Source: Peptoniphilus_A olsenii (lineage in GTDB: Bacteria; Bacillota; Clostridia; Tissierellales; Peptoniphilaceae). From it: 64,000 nt of DNA. Position numbers and translations under genes: made by a program. Below the pieces are notes generated by a model. That model ran no database searches. It was not told where the DNA came from and worked only from the letters and a program-made list of their open reading frames with translations. Each line of letters begins with the position of its first letter. The stretch's first letter is position 1. The stretch is from positions 1-64,000 of the forward strand of contig NZ_JBEPMA010000009.1 in assembly GCF_040545475.1 (NCBI RefSeq), written 5' to 3'. Of this stretch, positions 50,808 to 59,642 are shown piece by piece.

Positions 50808-51629
50808 ATGATAAATGAATTTGTTATTTCTAAAATTGCTTTTAAATCTTTAATATGTGAAGTTTCTGCCACACCCAAACCAGGATTGGTGGATTTAATA
50901 GACTCGGGATCTCATAAAGATATGAATTATCTGACATTTATAAAAAGTTCTGTTGCTATAAGTGATTATTTTAAAAAAGCTTATTTGTTAGGTATAAAAA
51001 ATTATAAATTTGAAGATTTTATAGAGTTAAGAGAAGAAGGAAAATTTGCAGAAATTGAGATGTATAAAGCCACAGAGGATGTAAACACGCATAAGGGAAT
51101 AATCTTTTCATTAGGTCTTTTAGTTTATGCAACAGGAATACAGAAAAGCCTTGGAGATATATCATCTTTTTCAATTGTAAATCGTGTTAAAAGTTTATGT
51201 TCGAATATAACTGAAGAACTAAATAACGATTTAAATACTGCTGGTGGACTACAATACAAAAAGTATGGACTCAAAGGTATTAGGAATGAAGCTGAAGAAG
51301 GATTTGAAAAAGCTTTGACAGTTGGATTGTATAATTTTAAAAGATATATACACACACTTTCTTTTAATGATGCTATTGTTAATACTTTGATGCATTTCAT
51401 GGAAATTTTAGATGATTCAAACCTAATAAAAAGAGGTGGACTTTGTGGATTAAATTTTGCAAAAGAGTCTGCGTCAAAGGCAATAGAATTAGGGTCAATG
51501 AATACAAATAAGGGGCGGGCATATATTGCCAATTTAAATAAAGAATTTATTGAAAAAAATCTGAGTCCTGGTGGTTCAGCAGATTATATAATTCTCACAC
51601 TATATTTTTATTTTTTGGAGGAATTATGA
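50808..51629 (+). CDS. citG: CitG, triphosphoribosyl-dephospho-CoA synthase
   Basis: A 273-residue enzyme that makes the precursor of the citrate lyase prosthetic group from ATP and dephospho-CoA. Family marks: EVSATPKPGLVDLIDSGSHKD at the N-terminus, TEDVNTHKGIIFSLG in the middle and NLSPGGSADYIILTLYF at the end. Complete length, with GAGG before the ATG. First gene of the cit operon; it overlaps citC by 4 bases (ATGA). Confidence 0.93.
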   Translation: MINEFVISKIAFKSLICEVSATPKPGLVDLIDSGSHKDMNYLTFIKSSVAISDYFKKAYLLGIKNYKFEDFIELREEGKFAEIEMYKATEDVNTHKGIIFSLGLLVYATGIQKSLGDISSFSIVNRVKSLCSNITEELNNDLNTAGGLQYKKYGLKGIRNEAEEGFEKALTVGLYNFKRYIHTLSFNDAIVNTLMHFMEILDDSNLIKRGGLCGLNFAKESASKAIELGSMNTNKGRAYIANLNKEFIEKNLSPGGSADYIILTLYFYFLEEL

Positions 51630-52627
51630 TTAACTATAGAGAAGCTATTCCCAAAATTGATAAAAAAGATATTATAAAATTTTTGAATAAATTTGATTTG
51701 AAATTTGAAGAAGACATTGATTATACAATAATTGCAGAAGAAGACCAAAAGATTGTAGCTACAGGATCTCTTTCAGAAAATGTACTGAAATGTTTTGCTG
51801 TAGACAAACATTATCAAGGTATGTCTATTTCTAATACGATAATAACTAAACTCTTAGATAAAGCTTATTCACTTAATAGAAGTCATTTATTTATTTTTAC
51901 AAAGCCCGAAAACGAAAACATTTTTAAAGATTTTGGATTCAAAGAGGTGTGTAAAGTCCCAGAAGTTATGCTCTTAGATAATAAAATAGAATGTTTATAT
52001 GAAAGACTAAATGAGTTAGAAAACTCAGTGGAGTCTGGGGCTATAGTAATAAATGCGAATCCAATGACTAAAGGACATTTAAAATTAATAGAGACTTGTT
52101 CAAAATTAGTAAATAAACTTTATGTTTTTGTGGTCTCTGAAGATAAATCAATCTTTCCTTTTAAATTCAGATATAAAATTGTGAAAGAGGCTTGTAAAGG
52201 CCTAAAAAATGTTGAAGTTATTGAAGGCAGTGAATATATAATTTCCAGAAATACCTTTCCAACTTATTTTTATAAAGATTCTAAAATAATAATAGAAGCT
52301 TACACAAAACTTGATATTTCAATTTTTGCTCAGTACTTTGCAAAAGCTATGAATATAAAAAAGAGATTTGTAGGTACCGAAACTAATGATTTAGTAACTA
52401 AAGATTATAATAAAAAAATGAAAGAGATTTTACCTGAATTTGGTATTGAGCTCATAGAGATAGAAAGATTTAAAGAGACAGGTGAAATTATATCTGCTAG
52501 TACTGTTAGAAAACTTATAGCAGAAAGTAAATTTGAGGAATCTAAGAAGTTTTTGCCAGACGCAACTATTAGAGCACTTGAAACACCAGAAGGTAGAGAG
52601 ATAATTGAAAAACTACAAAAAAATTGA
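51626..52627 (+). CDS. citC: CitC, citrate lyase acetyl ligase
   Basis: A 333-residue ligase. A GNAT-like N-terminal domain (VDKHYQGMSISNTIITKL) is followed by a nucleotidyltransferase domain with the HxGH-type motif NANPMTKGHLKLIE and, late, the ISASTVRKLI signature. It acetylates the sulfhydryl form of CitD with ATP and acetate, activating citrate lyase. GGAGGAATT precedes the ATG, and it overlaps citX by 23 bases. Confidence 0.93.
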   Translation: MINYREAIPKIDKKDIIKFLNKFDLKFEEDIDYTIIAEEDQKIVATGSLSENVLKCFAVDKHYQGMSISNTIITKLLDKAYSLNRSHLFIFTKPENENIFKDFGFKEVCKVPEVMLLDNKIECLYERLNELENSVESGAIVINANPMTKGHLKLIETCSKLVNKLYVFVVSEDKSIFPFKFRYKIVKEACKGLKNVEVIEGSEYIISRNTFPTYFYKDSKIIIEAYTKLDISIFAQYFAKAMNIKKRFVGTETNDLVTKDYNKKMKEILPEFGIELIEIERFKETGEIISASTVRKLIAESKFEESKKFLPDATIRALETPEGREIIEKLQKN

Positions 52628-53138
52628 ACAAATCAATAAACTATTAGAAGCTAAAGAGAAAAGGTTTATTTATCAACAAGAATTAATCAAAAAGTATAAA
52701 AACACCTTGATCTCATTCATGTTAAATATACCTGGAGAAGTGAAAAGTTCATCAAAAACAAGAGAATTTCAAAAGTATTATGTAAATGAAATAAAAACGA
52801 TACTAAAACAAAATAATATTGAAATTTTATATGAAGATTTTAGATATAAAGATACAGGAGATGAGTATTTTGCAATAGTAAATGGCGATGCAGTAGTAGT
52901 TAAAAATCTTATGATAAATTTAGAAGAGTCAAAAAAAGAGTGTCGACTTTTAGATATAGATATATTTGATAAATCAATTAATCAAATAAGCAGACAAAAA
53001 CTAGGCTTTGATAGTAGAAAATGCTTGGTTTGTGACGAAGAAGCAAAATTTTGCATGAGAAAAGGCACTCACACAATTGAAGAGATAATTGAGCAAGCAA
53101 ATAATTTGTTGGAGGTAAATTATGAAAAAAAGAATTGA
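52605..53138 (+). CDS. citX: CitX, citrate lyase holo-ACP synthase
   Basis: A 177-residue enzyme that transfers the triphosphoribosyl-dephospho-CoA group onto CitD. Visible marks are LISFMLNIPGEVKSSSKTRE near the N-terminus, RLLDIDIFDK and SRKCLVCDEEAKFC near the C-terminus. The start is a TTG inside the end of citC, after GAGAGATAA, consistent with coupled translation. It overlaps oadA by 17 bases. CitG and CitX are separate genes here, not fused as in some species. Confidence 0.9.
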   Translation: MKNYKKIEQINKLLEAKEKRFIYQQELIKKYKNTLISFMLNIPGEVKSSSKTREFQKYYVNEIKTILKQNNIEILYEDFRYKDTGDEYFAIVNGDAVVVKNLMINLEESKKECRLLDIDIFDKSINQISRQKLGFDSRKCLVCDEEAKFCMRKGTHTIEEIIEQANNLLEVNYEKKN

Positions 53139-54468
53139 TTTCGTAGAAACTGTTCTTAGAGATTCACATCAAAGTTTGATGGCTACACGTATGAAATATT
53201 CTGATTTTAAAGATGCACTAGATTTGATTGATAATGCAGGTTATCATGCAGTTGAGTGCTGGGGCGGAGCGACTTTTGATTCTTGTATCAGATTTTTGGA
53301 CGAAGATCCTTGGGAAAGAATTAGGAATATAAAATCTAAACTTAAAAATACAAAAACTCAAATGCTTCTTAGAGGTCAAAATTTGTTGGGATATAAAAAC
53401 TATCCAGATGACGTAGTAGAAAAATTCATTGAACTTTCCATTAAAAATGGAGTAGATATAGTTAGAATATTTGATGCACTAAATGATTTAAGAAATTTAG
53501 AGACATCTATTGCAGCTACTAAAAAATATGGAGCAGAAGCACAAGTTACTCTTTGTTATACAATTTCTGATGTTCATACTGTAGACTACTTTACAAAACT
53601 TGCATCAGATATCGAAGAAATGGGTGCAGACTCAATTGCCATAAAAGACATGGCAGGTATATTAAGACCTTATGAAGCATATGAACTTGTCAGAAATATT
53701 AGGATGAAGACAGATATCCCTCTGGAAATACATTCGCACACAACAACAGGACTTGGAACCTCAACTTTATTAAAAGCAATAGAAGCAGGAGTAGATATTA
53801 TAGATACATCTATATCTCCATTTGCAGGAGGAACTTCACATCCACCTACTGAAACATTACACATGATAGTTGAGGAGAAAGGTTATTACTCACCCCTTAA
53901 AATTGAAGTATTACAAGAATTAGCAGAGTATTTTGAAGTCATAAAAGAAAAATATATAGCGGATGGTACACTTCCCGTTAAAATGCTTACAGAAGATCCA
54001 AAAGGACTTATATATCAAGTGCCAGGAGGGATGCTATCAAATCTATACAATCAATTAAAAGGTTTAAAACAGCTTGATAAATACAATCAGGTACTTTCTG
54101 AAGTGCCTAGAGTTAGAAAAGATTTAGGTTATCCGCCTTTAGTTACACCAATGAGTCAAATGGTAGGAACTCAATCAGCATTTAATGTAATAATGGGACA
54201 GAGATATAAAATGGTACCAAATGAAATAAAGGACTATCTTAGAGGCTATTATGGCAAGAGTCCAGTGCCAATTGATGATACTTTTAGAAAATCAATAATT
54301 GGTGAAGAAGAGCCTATCACTGATAGGCCAGCAAATCATTTGAAACCTAAGATGGACTATTTTAGAAACGAATCTAGTGGACTAGCTCGTACTGAAGAAG
54401 ATGTGCTCACTTATGCAATGTTTCCAGAAGTAGCAAAGACATTTTTGAAAAATAAGTATGGGCTATAA
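53122..54468 (+). CDS. oadA: Oxaloacetate decarboxylase alpha-type carboxyltransferase
   Basis: A 448-residue protein of the pyruvate-carboxylase B/OadA class. It contains the TIM-barrel carboxyltransferase (FVETVLRDSHQSLMATRM, the metal and substrate region, EIHSHTTTGLGTSTLLKAIE with His ligands, and the conserved Lys in IAIKDMAGIL) and the helical C-terminal region. The biotinyl domain of full-length OadA is absent, so it needs a separate biotin carrier plus the membrane beta subunit; neither is in this window. It removes CO2 from oxaloacetate produced by citrate lyase. GGAGGTAAATT precedes the ATG. Confidence 0.92.
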   Translation: MKKRIDFVETVLRDSHQSLMATRMKYSDFKDALDLIDNAGYHAVECWGGATFDSCIRFLDEDPWERIRNIKSKLKNTKTQMLLRGQNLLGYKNYPDDVVEKFIELSIKNGVDIVRIFDALNDLRNLETSIAATKKYGAEAQVTLCYTISDVHTVDYFTKLASDIEEMGADSIAIKDMAGILRPYEAYELVRNIRMKTDIPLEIHSHTTTGLGTSTLLKAIEAGVDIIDTSISPFAGGTSHPPTETLHMIVEEKGYYSPLKIEVLQELAEYFEVIKEKYIADGTLPVKMLTEDPKGLIYQVPGGMLSNLYNQLKGLKQLDKYNQVLSEVPRVRKDLGYPPLVTPMSQMVGTQSAFNVIMGQRYKMVPNEIKDYLRGYYGKSPVPIDDTFRKSIIGEEEPITDRPANHLKPKMDYFRNESSGLARTEEDVLTYAMFPEVAKTFLKNKYGL

Positions 54469-54521
54469 ATTAGATTTAATTTATAAATTTCTTTTTATCT
54501 AAAAATTAGGGAGGTATAGAT

Positions 54522-55294
54522 ATGAAAAAGAAATATTTTGGGTTGAACATGCCGTTACTGATAGCTGTATCATTGATAGTAATATTTGCTACAAAAATGG
54601 GCATTCTGTCAACTGAATTTTAAATATAATTTTATATTAAATGTAAAATTCTAATTCAAAATTAATAGGAGTTAAAGTCATACTTCTCAGTAATGCGGGA
54701 GAGATTGTTGCCAAAGAAGATGAAGCCGACACAGTTAAATTAACTCTTATAGATTATTGTGGAGCAATATTATTAGCCCTTACATTTTATCAATTGGGCA
54801 AGATATTCTCAGATTTAGTTTGGGATAAAATAGTACCAACTGTTCCTATTCACACTTTTGCATGGATGATTCTTTTTGTATCTTTAGCAAATGGATTGAA
54901 TATAATACCTGCAAGCTTAAGAAGAGCAACTAAAGACGTACAAAAGTTTTTTACAAAAAACATGATTTTGATAATTATGGTGGGTGTTGGAGCAGATACA
55001 TCACTTGCAGAATTAGCAGCAGCAATAACACCAGGAAATGTCGTAATGGCAACACTTATAGTTATTGGAGCAATACTAGGTTCAACTCTAGTGGGCTGGT
55101 TAGTTGGTTTCTATCCAGTAGACGCAGCTGTGACAGCAGGGCTTTGTATGGCTAACAGAGGTGGATCTGGTGATTTAGCTGTACTTGGAGCATCTGACAG
55201 AATGGGTCTTATATCTTATGTACAATTATCATCAAGACTTGGTTGGGGTATAATTCTTGTAATAGGTTCCATATTGTTTGGTTTATTGATGTAA
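54522..55294 (+). pseudogene. Remnant of a 2-hydroxycarboxylate (citrate) transporter
   Basis: Two fragments of one CitS/2HCT-type transporter. The 5' piece (MKKKYFGLNMPLLIAV through KMGILSTEF, stop at 54621-54623) is the first membrane segment after a good GGAGG site. The 3' piece is open from about 54651 to 55294. It carries the inter-domain and C-terminal half, with AITPGNVVMATLIVIGAILG and the hallmark VTAGLCMANRGGSGDLAVL. About 150-200 codons that normally lie between are deleted, removing the N-terminal transport half. Position inside the cit operon supports a former citrate importer. A product from the 3' piece alone is conceivable but would not be a full carrier. Confidence 0.85.
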
Positions 55295-55306
55295 AGGAGG
55301 CACAAA

Positions 55307-55588
55307 TTGCAAATTAAAAAAGAAGCTATTGCCGGAACTTTAGAATCTAATGATATTATGATTACTTTAAATGAAGGCAAAGGAATTAATATCGAATTAG
55401 AAAGTAGTGTAAAAAAACAGTTTGGCAATCAAATTGAAAAAGTAATACGTGAAACACTTCAAAGTTATGGTATTGAAAACGCAAATATTAAAGCTGTGGA
55501 TAAAGGAGCTCTGGATTATGTTATTATGGCACGAGTAAAAACAGCTATACAAAGAGCATGTGAAACAGATGAAATGAGGTGGCTATAA
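55307..55588 (+). CDS. citD: CitD, citrate lyase acyl carrier protein (gamma subunit)
   Basis: A 93-residue carrier protein. Ser14 in GTLESNDIMITL is the site for the phosphoribosyl-dephospho-CoA group, the same position as in characterised CitD. The start is TTG at 55307 after AAGGAGGCACAAA. It overlaps citE as TAATG. CitD carries the acetyl thioester exchanged for citrate in the lyase cycle. Confidence 0.95.
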   Translation: MQIKKEAIAGTLESNDIMITLNEGKGINIELESSVKKQFGNQIEKVIRETLQSYGIENANIKAVDKGALDYVIMARVKTAIQRACETDEMRWL

Positions 55589-56487
55589 TGAAGGACAGGT
55601 TGAGAAGAACCATGATGTTCTTGCCAGGAAATAATCCGGGTATGCTAACTGATGCACATATATATGAGCCAGATTCAATAATGATTGACCTTGAAGATGC
55701 TGTATCTATTAATCAAAAAGATGCAGCGAGAATGCTTGTATATCATGCGTTAAAGACAATTGACTATGGCAATGTCGAAACAGTTGTTAGAATAAATGCA
55801 CTTGATAGTGGTTTTGGTGAAAAGGATATTGAAGCGGTAGTTAGAGCAGGAGTAGATGTTATAAGGCTGCCTAAAACTGACACAGCACAAGATATAATTG
55901 ATGTAGACAAAATAATAACAAGAGTAGAAAAAGAAATTGGCCGAGAAGGAGAAACACTTATGATGGCAGCAATAGAAAGTGCCACTGGTGTAATAAATGC
56001 AGTAGAAATTGCTAAAGCATCTCCAAGAATGATGGGCATAGCTCTTGGGGCAGAAGATTATGTTACAAACTTAAAAACATCTAGATCCAGCCATGGAATG
56101 GAACTTTTTCTGGCAAGATCTCAAATTGTTTTGGCAGCAAGAAATGCAGGAATTGCTTGTTTTGATACTGTAAATTCAAATTTAGATGACATGGAGCAAT
56201 TTAAAGAAGAAGTTAAATTTATAAAGGATTTAGGATTTGATGGAAAATCTGTAATTCATCCTAAACAAATATCTGCGGTGAATGAAGTTTATACTCCTAC
56301 AGAAAAAGATATTAAAAAATCCATGAGGGTTATAGCTGGAGCAAAAGAAGCTGAGAGAAAAGGCTCTGGGGTTATATCTGTTGATGGAAAAATGGTAGAT
56401 ATGCCAATTATTGTCAGAGCTCAAAGAGTTATAGATTTAGCAATTGCTTCTGGAGTTTTAAAGGAGGAAGATATTGATGAATTATAA
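55588..56487 (+). CDS. citE: CitE, citrate lyase beta subunit
   Basis: A 299-residue TIM-barrel lyase. Marks: RRTMMFLPGNNPGMLTDA, IDLEDAVS with the metal-binding Asp region, VVRINALDSGFGE, IESATGVINAVEIA and ALGAEDYVTNL. It cleaves citryl-ACP into acetyl-ACP and oxaloacetate. I use the ATG at 55588, behind GAGGTGG and overlapping the citD stop. A GTG three codons upstream is less likely. It overlaps citF by 11 bases. Confidence 0.95.
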   Translation: MKDRLRRTMMFLPGNNPGMLTDAHIYEPDSIMIDLEDAVSINQKDAARMLVYHALKTIDYGNVETVVRINALDSGFGEKDIEAVVRAGVDVIRLPKTDTAQDIIDVDKIITRVEKEIGREGETLMMAAIESATGVINAVEIAKASPRMMGIALGAEDYVTNLKTSRSSHGMELFLARSQIVLAARNAGIACFDTVNSNLDDMEQFKEEVKFIKDLGFDGKSVIHPKQISAVNEVYTPTEKDIKKSMRVIAGAKEAERKGSGVISVDGKMVDMPIIVRAQRVIDLAIASGVLKEEDIDEL

Positions 56488-58024
56488 TATAAATTCAGTA
56501 GGTAGACAGATACCCGAAAGTATTCCCGGAATAGGGAAGTTAGTTCCTTTTAAAGGAGAGGGAAATTACCTGAGAACAGAAAATAAAACCGGAGCTAAAA
56601 TTAGATATGGTCAACGAGACGAGAGAAAACTCCTTTCATCAATAGAAGAAGCTGTCAAAAAATCTGGGCTAAGTGATGGAATGACAGTGTCATTTCATCA
56701 CCATATGAGAAATGGAGACTATGTATTAAACAAAGTTTTTGATGTAATTCATGAGTTGGGAATAAAAGATTTAACCTTAGCACCGAGTTCACTTTCTCCT
56801 TGTCACGACCACATAATAGAATATATAAAAGATGGTACAATTACAGGTATTCAATCTTCTGGTCTTAGAGGTAAACTGGGAGAAGAAATCTCCAAAGGGA
56901 TTTTAAAAACTCCTGCTATAATTAGAAGTCATGGTGGAAGAGCAAGAGCCATAGAAGATGGCGAGTTAAAAATTGACGTAGCTTTTATAGCAGCACCATC
57001 TTGTGATGAGTTTGGAAATATAAATGGACGAACTGGAAATTCTGCTTGTGGCTCATTGGGTTATGGTATAGTAGATGCAATATATGCAAACTGTGTAGTA
57101 GCTATAACAGATAATTTAGTTGAATTTCCAAATTTACCAGCTTCAATCGGAATGAAATATGTAGATTATGTTGTAAAAGTTGACCAAATAGGAGATCCTA
57201 CAGGAATAGTATCAGGTTCAATTAGATTTAATGACAATCCACGCGATTTATTGATAGCACAAAATGCATTAAAAGCGATAGTTGCTTCTGGGCTTTATAA
57301 AGAAGGATTCACTTTTCAAACTGGGGCAGCAGGTTCTACACTTGCCGTTGCCAGACTTCTATTAGATAAAATGAAAAAAGATAATGTAAAAGCTTCAATG
57401 GCACTTGGTGGAATAACCGGATATATGGTTAAAATGCTTGAAGAAGGTTATGTGGATGGATTAATGGATACTCAAAGTTTTGATTTGGATGCGGTTAGAT
57501 CTATTAGAGAAAATGAAAAACATTTTGAGATATCAGCCTCAGATTATGCAAATCCAAATAATCCAACTCCAGCAGTAAACACATTAGATTTTGTACTGCT
57601 AGGAGCATTGGAAGTTGATACAGACTTTAATGTAAATGTAATAACTAGATCTGATGGAGTAATTAATCAAGCAGTAGGAGGACACCAAGACACGGCACCC
57701 GGAGCAAAAATGAGCTTGATACTTGCACCACTTGTTAGATCTAGAAATCCAATAGTTCTTGATAAGGTAACCACTGTATGTACACCAGGAGAATCAGTAG
57801 ACGTTATTTGTACAGACTATGGTATAGCGGTAAATCCTAATAGAGGCGATTTAATTGAAAAGTTTGAAAAAGCAGGGCTTGAAACTATAGATATCAAAGA
57901 ACTACAAAAGAAAGCTCTCGAACTGACAGGAAAACCTGAAGAAATTAAATTTTCAAATGATATAGTAGCAGTTCTTGAATACAGAGATGGTTCTATAATA
58001 GATGTTATAAGAAAAGAAGCATAA
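56477..58024 (+). CDS. citF: CitF, citrate lyase alpha subunit
   Basis: A 515-residue citrate:acetyl-ACP transferase. Marks include NSVGRQIPESIPG at the N-terminus, VSFHHHMRNGDYVLN, QSSGLRGKLGEEIS, FQTGAAGSTLAVA and RSDGVINQAVGGHQDTAPGA. It swaps the acetyl group of CitD for citrate. The ATG at 56477 is 9 bases after AAGGAGG; the TTG just before it is an alternative. Last gene of the operon, ahead of a good terminator. Confidence 0.95.
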   Translation: MNYNINSVGRQIPESIPGIGKLVPFKGEGNYLRTENKTGAKIRYGQRDERKLLSSIEEAVKKSGLSDGMTVSFHHHMRNGDYVLNKVFDVIHELGIKDLTLAPSSLSPCHDHIIEYIKDGTITGIQSSGLRGKLGEEISKGILKTPAIIRSHGGRARAIEDGELKIDVAFIAAPSCDEFGNINGRTGNSACGSLGYGIVDAIYANCVVAITDNLVEFPNLPASIGMKYVDYVVKVDQIGDPTGIVSGSIRFNDNPRDLLIAQNALKAIVASGLYKEGFTFQTGAAGSTLAVARLLLDKMKKDNVKASMALGGITGYMVKMLEEGYVDGLMDTQSFDLDAVRSIRENEKHFEISASDYANPNNPTPAVNTLDFVLLGALEVDTDFNVNVITRSDGVINQAVGGHQDTAPGAKMSLILAPLVRSRNPIVLDKVTTVCTPGESVDVICTDYGIAVNPNRGDLIEKFEKAGLETIDIKELQKKALELTGKPEEIKFSNDIVAVLEYRDGSIIDVIRKEA

Positions 58025-58033
58025 TTATTATAT

Positions 58034-58065
58034 AAAAAAGGCGGTTAAAATAACCGTCTTTTTTT
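58034..58065 (+). terminator. Intrinsic terminator of the citrate operon
   Basis: AAAAAAGGCGGTTA pairs with TAACCGTCTTTTTT around AAA, with a T-run at the end. Confidence 0.9.
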
Positions 58066-58115
58066 GCGTAAAAATCGCTCTAATTATGATAAAATAGATA
58101 AAAGGAGTTGATACC

Positions 58116-59438
58116 TTGAATAATAAAATAAAAGTAGGAAAGATAATTGAAGTGAACTTTCCAAATAAAAATAAAGTTGAAACAGAAAACAATAATTTAA
58201 ATATAAAAGGTGGAATCTTAGGACAAATTGTGGAAGTTAAACAATCTCGCGGTAAAAAAGGCAAGCTATTAAAAGTTTTAGAAAAATCGAGTTTAGAAAA
58301 ACTACAAGGATGCATTCATACAGAATGTGGTGGCTGCTCTTATGATACTCTGATATATGAAGATGAAGTAAAATATAAAAAAGAAATGCTCAAAAAGCTT
58401 TTCGAAGAAGCTGGATTTAACTTTGATTTTAATTTAATTGGAAATTCACATTATAAATCTTATAGAAATAAAATGGAATATACTTTTGGAGATGAGTATA
58501 AAGGTTCGCCTATAGCACTTGGGTTACACAAAAAAAATAAATTTTATGAAATAGAAAATACAACACATTGTCAAATAGTACATCAAGATTTCAATAAAAT
58601 AAGATTTTTCACGAGAGATTTTTTTGACCAAGAAGAATTTTATAACAGAAGAACTCATGAAGGAGTACTTAGACATTTAGTAATAAGAAGGACAAACTTT
58701 GGTGAAATTTTAATAAATTTAGTCACAACTAAAAATCACACACTCGATTTAAAATCTTATACAGAAGGATTATTGAAACTTGACACAGAAGCAAAAATTG
58801 TTGGTATCACAAACACATTAAATGATTCATATTCGGATGCTATAGTAAACGAAGGTTTTGAGGTGCTTTATGGCAGAGACTATTGTGTAGAAGAACTCTT
58901 GGGATTAAAATTTAAGATTGGACCATTTTCATTTTTCCAAACAAATTCTTACTCTGCCGAAACACTTTATAAATTGGCACAAAAACTTATTGGAAATATA
59001 GAAAATAAAAATGTACTCGATTTATATTCAGGAACAGGTACAATAACTCAGATTATGGCACAAAAAGCAAATACAGCTGTAGGTGTTGAAATAGTAGAAA
59101 GTGCAGTAAAAGATGCATGGGAAAATGCAAAATTAAACAATATAGAAAATGTAGAATTCATAGCAGATGATGTATTAAAAGCACTTGATAATTTAGATTT
59201 TGTAGCAGATGTAATAGTGTTAGATCCGCCTCGTGAAGGCATTCATCCAAAAGCACTTGAAAAAATACTCAGTAGAGAGCCAGAGGAGATTTTATATATA
59301 TCTTGTAATCCAGTAAGCTTTGTGCGTGATTTAGAAAAAATTAAAGAAGAAGGATATGAGGTTAAGAAAATATGCGGATTGGACCAATTTCCAAGAACAA
59401 ATCATGTTGAGACTGTAGTATTGATGTCAAGAAAATAG
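58116..59438 (+). CDS. rlmD: 23S rRNA m5U methyltransferase (RlmD/TrmA family)
   Basis: A 440-residue RNA methyltransferase. A short TRAM-like N-terminal domain (about 1-57) is followed by iron-sulfur cysteines GCIHTECGGCSYD (66, 71, 74) plus THCQIV. The SAM domain has LDLYSGTGTITQIMA and VLDPPREG, and the catalytic cysteine is in ISCNPVSF. Family enzymes methylate U1939 or U747 of 23S rRNA. The start is TTG at 58116 with AAAGGAG eight bases upstream. The end DQFPRTNHVETVVLM is the standard C-terminus. Confidence 0.9.
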   Translation: MNNKIKVGKIIEVNFPNKNKVETENNNLNIKGGILGQIVEVKQSRGKKGKLLKVLEKSSLEKLQGCIHTECGGCSYDTLIYEDEVKYKKEMLKKLFEEAGFNFDFNLIGNSHYKSYRNKMEYTFGDEYKGSPIALGLHKKNKFYEIENTTHCQIVHQDFNKIRFFTRDFFDQEEFYNRRTHEGVLRHLVIRRTNFGEILINLVTTKNHTLDLKSYTEGLLKLDTEAKIVGITNTLNDSYSDAIVNEGFEVLYGRDYCVEELLGLKFKIGPFSFFQTNSYSAETLYKLAQKLIGNIENKNVLDLYSGTGTITQIMAQKANTAVGVEIVESAVKDAWENAKLNNIENVEFIADDVLKALDNLDFVADVIVLDPPREGIHPKALEKILSREPEEILYISCNPVSFVRDLEKIKEEGYEVKKICGLDQFPRTNHVETVVLMSRK

Positions 59439-59511
59439 AATAACAAGCTATAAAACTGTTGAAATAGGTGGCTTTTAGGGTTTTAAAAGAAATCAGTTCT
59501 ATAATAAATTA

Positions 59512-59558
59512 AAAATCGTGTTGGTAGAAAAATCGTCTACTTCTACCAACACGATTTT
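59512..59558. terminator. Perfect 18-bp inverted repeat between rlmD and copB
   Basis: AAAATCGTGTTGGTAGAA and its exact complement flank an 11-base loop. It is placed between convergent genes and fits a bidirectional terminator, and it also marks the border of the copper operon with its different base use. Confidence 0.75.
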
Positions 59559-59642
59559 ACAAAGAGCCAGTACTTACATCTCTTTTTCTCCTGTAAAACT
59601 ATTGTATCTTGATGCTTTAAGGAGTTTCAATCGTTCGATCTG

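Noticed and set aside
54794..55294. A separate small membrane transporter gene starting at TTG 54794
   Set aside because: The frame is open further upstream with transporter-like sequence and no ribosome site at the TTG; it is the 3' half of the broken 2HCT transporter.
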